From Mesorhizobium japonicum MAFF 303099 (GTDB lineage: Bacteria > Pseudomonadota > Alphaproteobacteria > Rhizobiales > Rhizobiaceae): 64,000 nt of DNA. Position numbers and translations under genes: made by a program. The DNA is taken from contig NC_002678.2 of the NCBI RefSeq assembly GCF_000009625.1, positions 620,001 to 684,000 on the forward strand, read 5' to 3'. Below are positions 10,228 through 18,568 of the stretch, piece after piece. The notes below the pieces were generated by a model, which had not been told where the DNA came from, made no database searches, and saw nothing but the letters and a program-made list of their open reading frames with translations. Within the stretch, counting starts at the first letter, position 1. Every line of letters begins with the position of its first letter.

Positions 10228-10821
10228 TCAGATCACCGAATCCGTCCAGCGAACGATCTGTTTGGCGGCATCGCCGAAGGCACTGTCGAGCGCTTTGATG
10301 TAGGCTGGATTGCCGCTGCCCGAAACAGGCGCGGACGCGGTGAAGCTCTTGGAAGCGCGCACCTCGCCGTTGCGATCGTTGAGCAGGCGCACGAACAGGT
10401 CGACCTCGGCATGTTCGCCGCCGTCGACACTCACTTCGAAGGAACGAATCTCGACGATCACCTGGTAGTCGATCGCCAGGCCCTCGCCCGGCTTGCCGAC
10501 GCCGGCAAAGCTGCCGGAGCGCTGGAAGGTCTCCGCCAGCCGCGCCTGCACGATCAGCGGCAGGCGGTCGGCCCATTGCGCGCCCTTGAGATACTGGATC
10601 GAGCGGTCGGAGGGTTTGATGACGATGTTCTGGCTGTCCAGCGCCTTGAGCGCCGAGGGCTGGGCGATCAGGATTTGCTTGCGGCTATGGCCATGGGCGT
10701 CAACCGACGGCGCCGAAAGCTCGAATGTGTCGAGCGGCGCAGGCTTGCCACCCAGTACCGCACAGCCGGCAAGCGATAGCGCAAGCAGCGCCGCAGCCGG
10801 TGTCAATCCACCCGTTTTCAT
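10228..10821 (-). CDS. ABC-type transport auxiliary lipoprotein (PqiC/DUF330-like) of an Mla-like system
   Basis: A 197-residue lipoprotein. With the start at 10821 it has a classic type II signal peptide: a short N-terminus with Lys2, a hydrophobic Leu/Ala core and the lipobox L-A-G-C, giving Cys20 as the lipidated residue. Longer ATG starts upstream would spoil this signal. The mature part fits the auxiliary-lipoprotein family (PF03886) that accompanies MCE/Mla transporters, where it is thought to link the MCE protein to the outer membrane. It is the last gene of the four-gene operon, 94 bases after the MCE gene. Confidence 0.82.
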   Translation of the reverse strand: MKTGGLTPAAALLALSLAGCAVLGGKPAPLDTFELSAPSVDAHGHSRKQILIAQPSALKALDSQNIVIKPSDRSIQYLKGAQWADRLPLIVQARLAETFQRSGSFAGVGKPGEGLAIDYQVIVEIRSFEVSVDGGEHAEVDLFVRLLNDRNGEVRASKSFTASAPVSGSGNPAYIKALDSAFGDAAKQIVRWTDSVI

Positions 10822-10915
10822 CCACACCGACTTCACGCGCGATCCCCGTTGTCCCCGGATCGTAAGATCAACCCGCATCCGCAGCTCATGTTCTTGGGGC
10901 GAGCAGGCGCCGAAG

Positions 10916-12289
10916 TCAACGCCGCGCCCTGCCATCGAATTGCCGAACCTCGCCGTCGCCACCCGAAAGAATGCGTTGCGGATTGCGGCTGAGATCCGTG
11001 ACCGCTTCCTCGATGCGGGTGATCGAGCGGCGGCTGTCCTGCACCAGCGCCTCGACATTCGAAAGGCCCTGGCCCGAGAAGCGCGCCAGATTGTCGGTGA
11101 TGACGCCAAGCCGCGCGTTCAGCGTATCGGCAACCTGCTTGAACGACTTCAGCGTATCCCGGGCGTCGGCCATCAGGCCATCAGCCTGCCCCGAGCCGAG
11201 CAAGGTATCGACCCTGGCGAGGATGCCGTCGACGCGCACCGAGGCATCGTTGAGCCGCTGCGCCAATTGCTTGGCGTCCTTGATCGTCTGGTCGATATCG
11301 TCGGCCCGGTTGGCGAACTTTTCGGTCACCACCGCGATGTCGGCAGCGGCCTTGTTGGCGTTTTCACTGGCCTTCTGGATATTGGCCAGAGCCGCACGCA
11401 CCTGCGCCGGATCGACACCGTCGAGCACCCCGTCGACCTTGGCCAGCGTGCCTTGTGTTTGCTTGGCGAAATCATTGACGGATCCGACCGCCGTGTCGAC
11501 ATTCTTGATCACGCCGTCGAGCTGTTGCGATGTCTGCTTGAGGTTCGCGGTCACCGTATCGACATTGGCGACGATGCTCTTGATCTTGTCCCTGTCGACG
11601 GCATTGAGCAGGCCTTCCGCCGCCTTCAGCGTCCCGTCGAGTTTGCCGGACACGCCCTTCAGTTCTTCGGACAGCGCGCTGACGCTGGACAGGAACTTGT
11701 CGATGCCGTCGGAATTCTTGGCCAGCGCATCGGAGAATGTCTGCACGTTCTGGACAGTCTGCGTCAGCGGTCCGCGAACATCCCTGGTGAAGCCCTCGAG
11801 TTCGCTCAGCACCTTGTCGGCGCGGCTGAAGATGTTCTGCGCCGTCTGCAGCAGATTGGTCACGGCGGAAGGGTTGGCGACGATCTCGGCAACCTTGCCT
11901 TCCTTCTCCGCCTGATCGAGGAGTTTCACTTCCTTGGGGTCGGCGCCCTTGAGCTCGATATTGGCCTGCCCGGTGAGGCCGGCAAGCCCGATATCGGCCT
12001 GCGTCGACTTGGTGATCGGCGTCAGCCGGTCGATTTCGGTGTCGGCGATGGCGACAGTCGGATTGTCGACGTCGATATAGACGCGCTTGACGTCACCGAC
12101 CTTGACGCCGTTGAACAGCACGAAGCTGCCGCGGCCGAGGCCGGAAGCCGAACCAGGGATACGCACGCGCAACAGCGTCGTCTCGCCCCTGTCACCGATC
12201 GCCGCCGTCCAATAGACGAAGCCGAACGCCGCCAGGATCGCAACCAGCGTAAAGATGCCGACAATGACGTAGTTGGCTCTGGTTTCCAT
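10916..12289 (-). CDS. MlaD-family MCE-domain protein, substrate-binding subunit of a lipid ABC transporter
   Basis: 457 residues. One N-terminal membrane helix (about 7-29) is followed by a single MCE domain (about 38-115, with FVLFNGVKVGDVKRVYIDVD as its core). A long helical, coiled-coil-prone C-terminal region with many Asn/Asp/Lys residues reaches the end. MCE proteins sit in the periplasm anchored to the inner membrane and pass phospholipids to or from the ABC permease. The tail is far longer than that of E. coli MlaD (about 180 residues) and resembles the long helical tails of other bacterial MCE proteins that form a periplasmic tube. It is third in the operon, 14 bases after the ATPase gene. 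Confidence 0.9.
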   Translation of the reverse strand: METRANYVIVGIFTLVAILAAFGFVYWTAAIGDRGETTLLRVRIPGSASGLGRGSFVLFNGVKVGDVKRVYIDVDNPTVAIADTEIDRLTPITKSTQADIGLAGLTGQANIELKGADPKEVKLLDQAEKEGKVAEIVANPSAVTNLLQTAQNIFSRADKVLSELEGFTRDVRGPLTQTVQNVQTFSDALAKNSDGIDKFLSSVSALSEELKGVSGKLDGTLKAAEGLLNAVDRDKIKSIVANVDTVTANLKQTSQQLDGVIKNVDTAVGSVNDFAKQTQGTLAKVDGVLDGVDPAQVRAALANIQKASENANKAAADIAVVTEKFANRADDIDQTIKDAKQLAQRLNDASVRVDGILARVDTLLGSGQADGLMADARDTLKSFKQVADTLNARLGVITDNLARFSGQGLSNVEALVQDSRRSITRIEEAVTDLSRNPQRILSGGDGEVRQFDGRARR

Positions 12290-12303
12290 TGCTTCACTTA
12301 TGG

Positions 12304-13113
12304 CTATGCACGTGCGGCAAGATCAAGTTGCCGGGCGCGTTTTCCGCGGAAATAGGATTTTACCCACGGTTCCTCGCTCTTCAGCATGTCGTCGATGGTG
12401 CCTTCGACCAATACTTTCTTCTTGCCCAGCACCGCCACGTGGTCGCAAGCGGTAAACAGCGTATCGAGGTCGTGCGTGACCATATAGACGGTCAGATCCA
12501 TGGTGTCGCGCAGCTTGACGACAAGTTCGTCGAACTCGGCAGCACTGATGGGGTCGAGGCCGGACGTCGGCTCGTCGAGAAAGACGATATCCGGATCGAG
12601 CGCCAGCGCGCGCGCAAGTGCCGCCCGCTTGATCATGCCGCCGGAGAGTTCTGACGGGAATTTCTGCGCCGCGTCCGGCGGCAGACCGACCAGCTCGATC
12701 TTGAGCAGCGCCAACTCGTCCATCAGCTTCCTTGGCAGGTCGAGATATTCGCGCATCGGCACCTGCACGTTCTCCTGCACGGTCAGCGCCGAAAACAGCG
12801 CGCCATGCTGGAACAGCACGCCAAGCCGCATGTCGATGCGCAGGCGCTCGATATCGCTTGCCTTGTCGACGTCGACACCGAACAGCTTGATCGTTCCCGA
12901 CTGCTTGGGCATGAGCCCGAGAATGGTGCGCAGCAGGACGGACTTGCCGGCGCCCGAAGCACCGACGAACCCCAGGATCTCGCCGCGCTTGATGTCGAGC
13001 GAAAGCTTGTCGAGGATCAGCTTGTCCTCGATGGCAACGGTGACGTCGCGCACCGAAAGGACGATCTCGCTCTCGTCCTTTTCCTCCACCTTGATGCCGT
13101 TGCCCTTCGCCAT
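12304..13113 (-). CDS. ABC transporter ATP-binding protein, MlaF-like
   Basis: A 269-residue ATPase driving the Mla-like lipid transporter. Visible motifs are Walker A GASGAGKS, signature LSGGMIKR, Walker B IVFLDEPTSGLDP and the switch His in MVTHD. The signature LSGGMxxR is characteristic of the MlaF/Ttg2A group. The ATG at 13113 is chosen; it lies 4 bases after the stop of the permease gene, so translation is probably coupled. An acidic N-terminal extension (KVEEKDESE) precedes the ABC fold. Confidence 0.93.
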   Translation of the reverse strand: MAKGNGIKVEEKDESEIVLSVRDVTVAIEDKLILDKLSLDIKRGEILGFVGASGAGKSVLLRTILGLMPKQSGTIKLFGVDVDKASDIERLRIDMRLGVLFQHGALFSALTVQENVQVPMREYLDLPRKLMDELALLKIELVGLPPDAAQKFPSELSGGMIKRAALARALALDPDIVFLDEPTSGLDPISAAEFDELVVKLRDTMDLTVYMVTHDLDTLFTACDHVAVLGKKKVLVEGTIDDMLKSEEPWVKSYFRGKRARQLDLAARA

Positions 13114-13117
13114 TGTG

Positions 13118-14305
13118 TCAGAACTCGATCGCTGCGTAGAACATGGCGAAAAGCCCATCGAGGATGATGACGACGAAGATCGACTTCACCACGGAGGCGG
13201 TCACGTGCTGGCCGAGCGATTCGGCACTGCCGCCGACCTTCATGCCTTCCACCGAGGCGATCGTGCCGATGATCATGGCCATGAACGGTGCCTTGATCAG
13301 CCCGGCGAATATCGTGCTGAGATCGATGGCGACACGCAAGCGGTCGATGAACGCGGCGGGTGGGATATCGGAGTAGAGCCAGGCCGCGACGATGCCGCCG
13401 CCAAGTGCTGCAAAATTGGCGATGATCGTCAGGCACGGCAAGGCGATCACCAGCGCAACCAGGCGCGGAAAGACCAGGACCCCGATTGGATTGAGACCGA
13501 TGACCTTCAGCGCGTCGACCTCCTCGCGCATCTTCATCGAGCCGATCTCGGCGGTGATCGCGCTGCCGGAGCGGCCGGCGATCATGATTGCCGTCATCAG
13601 CACGCCGAGTTCGCGCAGGATCAGCACGCCGACGAGGTCGACGACGAAGATATCGGCGCCGAAATAGCTGAGCTGGTAGGCGCCTTGCTGGGCGACGATG
13701 GCGCCGACGATGGCCGACATCAGCACCACCACCGGAATGGCGCCGACGCCCATGCGGTCGATCTGGTTGAAGATCGCCGCCGGATTGACGGCATGGCCAC
13801 GGCCGAGCTTCATCTGCGCGCCGCGGATGGTGGCGCCCAGAATATTCATCGAGGCGAGAAAATCGTCACGCATCTCGTAGACGCGGCGGCCAACCGCCTC
13901 CAGTGCGCGAATGATGATGTTGGGCGGCCGCGCCGGACCGGATTCGGGTTCGCGCCGGACAGCCTCGCCGACCGCGTCGAGCAGGATGGACGCGATCTCG
14001 CTTTGGCCTTGCAGCCGGACCTCGACGTTCTTCTTCTCGAAGGCGCTGACCAGCCGGTCGATCAGCCAGGCGCCGGCGGTATCGATCTTCTCGATTTTCG
14101 AAAGATCGAGCGCCAAAGTCTTGAAACCGCTTCGTTTCTCGATCTTGCGCATGTCGGCGTCGATCAGCGCCACGGTCCGTGTCGTCCAGATTCCGGAAAA
14201 CGCGCAGCCGAGTACGCCAGCCTCCTCGCCGACCGCCACGCGTGGTTGGTGGTCAGCCTCCGAGGCGGCTCTACCGCTTGCGTCGCGCTTGCCGATGGTC
14301 AACAT
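13118..14305 (-). CDS. MlaE-family ABC permease with an N-terminal STAS domain
   Basis: 395 residues and first in the operon. Residues 1 to about 115 form a STAS-like domain (L-A-L-D-L-S-K-I-E-K-I-D-T-A-G-A-W core), the job done by separate MlaB in E. coli. The rest is a MlaE-type permease of about five or six helices with the conserved E-I-G-S-M-K-M-R-E-E-V-D-A-L coupling segment. The start at 14305 (20 codons into the longest frame) leaves 77 bases to the divergent epimerase gene. No MlaC-like periplasmic carrier is encoded here. The direction of lipid movement cannot be inferred. Confidence 0.9.
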   Translation of the reverse strand: MLTIGKRDASGRAASEADHQPRVAVGEEAGVLGCAFSGIWTTRTVALIDADMRKIEKRSGFKTLALDLSKIEKIDTAGAWLIDRLVSAFEKKNVEVRLQGQSEIASILLDAVGEAVRREPESGPARPPNIIIRALEAVGRRVYEMRDDFLASMNILGATIRGAQMKLGRGHAVNPAAIFNQIDRMGVGAIPVVVLMSAIVGAIVAQQGAYQLSYFGADIFVVDLVGVLILRELGVLMTAIMIAGRSGSAITAEIGSMKMREEVDALKVIGLNPIGVLVFPRLVALVIALPCLTIIANFAALGGGIVAAWLYSDIPPAAFIDRLRVAIDLSTIFAGLIKAPFMAMIIGTIASVEGMKVGGSAESLGQHVTASVVKSIFVVIILDGLFAMFYAAIEF

Positions 14306-14382
14306 GACGTCCTGTTTAGCCTGATGGGTCCGACCTTGTCGATTTGCCGACAACCCTTCTCGCACAGCCGGAGCAGAAAAAT

Positions 14383-15366
14383 ATGGCGCGTGTCATTTCG
14401 GTTGAGGCCGAGCGTTTTCCGATCGCCGGCAGCTTCACCATTTCGCGCGGCTCCAAGACCGAGGCCGAGGTCATCACCTGCACGATCAGCCAGGATGGCC
14501 ATAGCGGGCGTGGCGAATGCGTTCCCTACAAGCGCTATGGCGAGACCATGGACGGCGTGCACGCCGCGATCGAGGCCATGCGCGAGCGGATCGCCGGCGG
14601 CATCGACCGGACCGCTTTGCTCGACGCAATGCCGGCGGGAGCCGCCCGCAACGCCGTCGACTGTGCGCTGTGGGACCTCGAAGCCAAGATCAGCGGCAAG
14701 CCGGTGGCGAACGCAATCTGGCCGGCGCCGCTGCGCCCCTTGGAAACCGCCTACACGCTGTCGCTTGGCGAGCCCGAGGCGATGGCGGCACAGGCCAGCG
14801 CCAATGCCGGCCGGCCGCTGCTGAAGGTCAAGATCGGCGGCGACAACGATACGGCTCGGATTCGCGCTGTGACGGAAGCCGCGCCTCAGAGCCGAATCAT
14901 CCTCGATGCCAATGAGGGCTGGACCGACGACAACATCGTCGCGAATCTCGTATTTGCGGCGGAGCACGGCATTGCGCTGGTCGAACAGCCCCTGCCCGCC
15001 GGCCGGGACGAAATCCTGCGCCACATCGCGCATCCGCTGCCTATCTGTGCCGACGAAAGCGTGCATGAGGCGAAGAACCTAGAAACGCTGGTCGGACTCT
15101 ATGACGCCGTCAACATCAAGCTCGACAAGTCGGGTGGACTGACGGCGGCGCTCGTGCTGCGTGACCGCGCCCGCGAGCTCGGTTTTGGCATCATGGTCGG
15201 CTGCATGGTCGGCACTTCGCTTGCCATGGCTCCGGCGGTGCTGCTCGCCCAGGACGCCGATTTCGTCGACCTTGACGGTCCGTTGCTACTTGCCCGCGAC
15301 CGTGTGCCGGGCCTCGTCTACCAGGGTTCGCTCGTCTCCCCTCCCGACCGGGCGCTTTGGGGCTGA
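14383..15366 (+). CDS. Dipeptide epimerase (L-Ala-D/L-Glu epimerase), enolase superfamily
   Basis: 327 residues. It should interconvert L-Ala-L-Glu and L-Ala-D-Glu, a step in murein peptide recycling, in the cytoplasm. The muconate-lactonizing subgroup signature is intact: K148-x-K150, metal ligands Asp175, Glu201 and Asp224, and the opposite-face lysine in N-I-K-L-D-K-S-G-G (about 244-252). The ATG at 14383 follows GGAG by about 10 bases. An upstream TTG at 14344 in the same frame is less likely. Its last 81 bases overlap the end of the convergent MFS gene. Exact dipeptide preference varies in this family. Confidence 0.87.
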   Translation: MARVISVEAERFPIAGSFTISRGSKTEAEVITCTISQDGHSGRGECVPYKRYGETMDGVHAAIEAMRERIAGGIDRTALLDAMPAGAARNAVDCALWDLEAKISGKPVANAIWPAPLRPLETAYTLSLGEPEAMAAQASANAGRPLLKVKIGGDNDTARIRAVTEAAPQSRIILDANEGWTDDNIVANLVFAAEHGIALVEQPLPAGRDEILRHIAHPLPICADESVHEAKNLETLVGLYDAVNIKLDKSGGLTAALVLRDRARELGFGIMVGCMVGTSLAMAPAVLLAQDADFVDLDGPLLLARDRVPGLVYQGSLVSPPDRALWG

Positions 15367-16551
15367 GCGCGCGGCAAGTCCGATCAGCACTAGGCCGACG
15401 ATCGCGATCGGGATCATCACCAGGAAACCATCGACGCCGAGACGGTCATAGAGCGGGCCGGAAGCCAGCGTAACGGCGGCCATGAAGAAGCCGTTGAAGA
15501 AATAGGCGATGCCTTGCGCTGCCCCCGTGCGCTCTTCGGAGACTGTCTCGGCGATCATTTTCTGCAGGCCGATGAGCACCATGGCGACAGACACCGAATG
15601 CAGCGACTGCACGGCGAAGAAGCCGGCGATGCCAAGGCCGAGCGGCCACACCAGCGGAAAGAGTATCCAGCGCACGATCGAGCCGATGCCGGCGATCACC
15701 ATCACCTTGACGACCGACACGGAGGCGAAAATGCGGTTGAAAAGCAGGAACATGCAGACTTCGGACACCACGCCCCAGGCCCACAGCAGGCCGACGACGG
15801 AATCGCTGATGCCGATCGATTTCCAGTAGATGGAAACGAAACCGTAAAGGAAGGCGTGGCTGGCGGTGATGATGCCGACGCCAAAGGTGAAGTAGAGGAA
15901 ATAGGCATTGAACAGGCTCGGCGCCGCGTGCTGGATTTCCGCGGCCGACAGTGGCGAGGCCTTGCGCGGCCGGCCCATGCGCGGCGCCAGCAGCCCGGCG
16001 ACGAGCGCCGCGGCAAGGGCAAGGACTATGATCACCGGCACTGCCTGGGGACCGGTGGCCGCCAAGATGAAGCCGCCCGCGACATTGGCGCAGAGATAGC
16101 AGATCGATCCCCATTTGCGCATGCTTGCATAGTTCGAGCCGAAGCGGCGCACGCCCGAAAGCGCCAGCGAATCGGCAATCGGCGAATGCGGCGTCCAGAC
16201 AATGGTCAGCCCCAGCGACACAGCCAGCACCATCGCGTAGGTCGGGGTGAGGAAATAGCCCGCCGAGAGCAGCAGGGAGGCTGCCACCAGCGCGACGTAG
16301 ACATTGGCGCGGTCCCTCGCCCGATCGGCGAGCGTCGTCAGCAGCGGCGTTGTCACCACGCGCAGGAACATGGGCGCTGCCAGAATGACGGCGATCTGCT
16401 CGGCGTGAAACCCCTTGGCCTGCAGCCACAGCGGGAAATAGGGCAGATGCGTGCCGAGCGAGATGAACAATGTGCCGAAGATCAGGCTCATGCGCAGTTC
16501 GAAGTGGCGCGGCTTGACGAGCTGTTCTGGCGAAAGCGGCGGGAGGGACAT
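15286..16551 (-). CDS. MFS transporter, HcaT/PPP-like family
   Basis: About 421 residues with twelve predicted helices. Its conserved features (PLLTTLADRARDR after helix 2, IVWTPHSPIADSLAL in helix 4, F-G-S-N-Y-A-S-M-R-K-W-G-S) match the MFS_1-like group that includes the 3-phenylpropionate permease HcaT. The substrate is unknown. The start at 16551 is preferred over the ATG nine codons upstream. The C-terminal 27 codons overlap the end of the epimerase gene on the other strand, so either the real tail is used or the stop is a recent extension. Confidence 0.85.
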   Translation of the reverse strand: MSLPPLSPEQLVKPRHFELRMSLIFGTLFISLGTHLPYFPLWLQAKGFHAEQIAVILAAPMFLRVVTTPLLTTLADRARDRANVYVALVAASLLLSAGYFLTPTYAMVLAVSLGLTIVWTPHSPIADSLALSGVRRFGSNYASMRKWGSICYLCANVAGGFILAATGPQAVPVIIVLALAAALVAGLLAPRMGRPRKASPLSAAEIQHAAPSLFNAYFLYFTFGVGIITASHAFLYGFVSIYWKSIGISDSVVGLLWAWGVVSEVCMFLLFNRIFASVSVVKVMVIAGIGSIVRWILFPLVWPLGLGIAGFFAVQSLHSVSVAMVLIGLQKMIAETVSEERTGAAQGIAYFFNGFFMAAVTLASGPLYDRLGVDGFLVMIPIAIVGLVLIGLAARSAPKRPVGRGDERTLVDEARHTVAGK

Positions 16552-16677
16552 GAATCGATCCAATAACGCCGCGCTCAATTGGCTAGCGACGTGGATCGAT
16601 CCCTTAACATGGCAGAAAACCTGGCGAAACCGGCTGGACCAATCGATTGCCGCTTAAAAGCCGTAGCGGCCTTCGCG

Positions 16678-17493
16678 TCAGGCCGCCTGCCCGACCCGAT
16701 CCTCGATGAGCATCGGGATGAAAGGTTCGTCAAACGACTCCGGCAGCACCTGCGCCCAGGTCAGGATTTCCATCCGGCCATCGAAGTGCTCGACGACTGC
16801 CGTGCAGCTCTCCACCCAGTCGCCGGTGTTGATGTAGCGCACGTCATCGAAATTCTCGATCGCGGCATGGTGGATGTGGCCGCAAATGACGCCGTCGACA
16901 TGCGAGCGGCGAGCTTCCTCGGTCAGCACGGTCTGGAACGAGCCGATGAAGTTGACAGCCTTCTTGACCTTGACCTTGGCCCAGGACGAGAACGACCAGT
17001 AAGGCAGGCCGAGCAATTGGCGCAGCCGCGTCACCACGCGGTTGACGATCATCGCCGCGTCATAGGCGTGATCGCCGAGATAGGCGAGCCAGCGCTGATT
17101 GTGGACGACAGTGTCGAACTGATCGCCATGGATGACGAGCAGGCGCTTGCCGTCGGCTGTTTCATGGATGGCGCGGTCGGCGACAACGATGCCGCCGAAA
17201 TGCACGCCCTGGAACTGGCGGGCGAATTCGTCGTGATTGCCGGCGATATAGGTGATCGAGGCGCCCTTGCGCGCCTTGCGCAGCAATTTTTGCACGACGT
17301 CATTGTGGCTTTGCGGCCAGTGCCAGCTGCGCCGCAGCCGCCAGCCATCGACGATATCGCCGACCAGATAGATGATGTCGGCGTCGTGGTAGCGCAGGAA
17401 ATCGATCAGGAAGTCGGCCTTCGCCGCCTTCGAGCCCAGATGGACATCGGAAATGAACATGCTGCGGAAAGTGCGGGGCTCTTGGCCTGACAT
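16678..17493 (-). CDS. LpxH-like UDP-2,3-diacylglucosamine diphosphatase family metallophosphoesterase
   Basis: 271 residues with all the calcineurin-type metal motifs: DVHLG (Asp16, His18), GDIVDGW (Asp46), GNHDE (Asn86, His87), an HGDQFD motif and CGHIHHA. It matches the COG2908 group. The family includes LpxH of the lipid A pathway, but members of this branch in Rhizobiales, which are also expected to carry LpxI, may have a different phosphodiester substrate, so the name gives the family and not a proven reaction. The ATG at 17493 follows a short run of non-conserved codons in the longer frame. Confidence 0.8.
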   Translation of the reverse strand: MSGQEPRTFRSMFISDVHLGSKAAKADFLIDFLRYHDADIIYLVGDIVDGWRLRRSWHWPQSHNDVVQKLLRKARKGASITYIAGNHDEFARQFQGVHFGGIVVADRAIHETADGKRLLVIHGDQFDTVVHNQRWLAYLGDHAYDAAMIVNRVVTRLRQLLGLPYWSFSSWAKVKVKKAVNFIGSFQTVLTEEARRSHVDGVICGHIHHAAIENFDDVRYINTGDWVESCTAVVEHFDGRMEILTWAQVLPESFDEPFIPMLIEDRVGQAA

Positions 17494-17612
17494 CGCGATT
17501 TCACCCTTGCTTTCGCGCAGCCTATGCCCCGATTCATGCAACAACCGTATGACGGTTGCGATTGGTCCAGCCTAAGGACTAGCTTGCCGGCCAAATCACA
17601 GGAGAAATCGTC

Positions 17613-18392
17613 ATGGATCTTGGTATCCGCGGAAAGAAGGCCATAGTCTGCGCTTCGAGCAAGGGGCTTGGAAAGGGCTGCGCCATGGCGCTGGCCGAGG
17701 CCGGTTGCGATATCGTCGTCAACGGCCGCAACGCCGAACTGGTGGCCAAGACCGCTGCGGAGCTGCGCGAGCGTTTTGACGTGACGGTGACGGAAGTCGT
17801 CGGCGACGTTTCGAAACCGGACGTGCAGAAGGCGCTGCTCGCCGCCTGCCCGGAACCCGACATCCTCGTCAACAACAATGGCGGCCCGCCGCTGCGCGAT
17901 TTCCGCGAACTCGATCGCGCGAAAATTCTCGAAGGCGTGACCCAGAACATGGTGACGCCAATCGAGCTGGTGCAAGCCGTCCTCGACGGCATGGCGAAGC
18001 GTGGCTTCGGCCGCATCGTCAACATCACCTCGCTGTCGGTCTATGTTCCTATTCCAGGTCTCGACCTGTCGTCGGGCGCGCGGGCCGGCCTGACCTCCTT
18101 CCTCGCGGGGGTGGCGCGGACGGTGATCGACCGCAACGTCACCATCAACAGCCTCTTGCCCGGCAAGCTCGACACCGACCGGCTGCGCGGCCCGCACGAG
18201 GCTGGCACATCAGAGGCCCCCGCCGCGGCAGCCGCGCGCAAGACCCGCATCAGCGCCGATGTGCCGGCCAAGCGGCTCGGCACGCCGGAGGAATTCGGCC
18301 AGATCTGCGCCTTCCTCTGCTCGGTCCATGCCGGCTATCTCACGGGCCAGAACATACCGGTCGATGGCGGCCTCTACGTCAGCGCCTTCTGA
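17613..18392 (+). CDS. SDR-family oxidoreductase-like protein without the canonical Tyr-x3-Lys
   Basis: 259 residues with a Rossmann fold. The cofactor loop is C-A-S-S-K-G-L-G-K-G, the NNAG-type motif reads V-N-N-N-G-G-P, and the typical C-terminal D-G-G-L/Y is present. The catalytic Ser is recognisable in N-I-T-S-L-S, but where Y-x-x-x-K should follow the sequence reads L-S-S-G-A-R-A-G-L, so both Tyr and Lys are missing. This fits the 3-oxoacyl-ACP-reductase-like subgroup known for imperfect cofactor and catalytic motifs. A good ribosome site (AGGAG) precedes the ATG. It is divergent from the LpxH-like gene. Activity and substrate are unknown. Confidence 0.88.
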   Translation: MDLGIRGKKAIVCASSKGLGKGCAMALAEAGCDIVVNGRNAELVAKTAAELRERFDVTVTEVVGDVSKPDVQKALLAACPEPDILVNNNGGPPLRDFRELDRAKILEGVTQNMVTPIELVQAVLDGMAKRGFGRIVNITSLSVYVPIPGLDLSSGARAGLTSFLAGVARTVIDRNVTINSLLPGKLDTDRLRGPHEAGTSEAPAAAAARKTRISADVPAKRLGTPEEFGQICAFLCSVHAGYLTGQNIPVDGGLYVSAF

Positions 18393-18568
18393 CCGAGAGG
18401 TCAGCGAGGCGGCGCGACTCATCTGGCATGAAATGGCCGTAAGCATCTGACATCTAGTGATTTTCGACGCGCCGCCACTTAAAGCTGCCGGCGCGTCAAT
18501 TAGCGTCGCGAAAAATCTTGGCCGCATGCTAAAAGGACTCCCGACACAGGTTTCGAGGGAGCGGCCGC

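Noticed and set aside
10822..11109. Upstream extension of the auxiliary lipoprotein frame
   Set aside because: It would overlap the MCE gene and bury the lipoprotein signal peptide, which is perfect from 10821.
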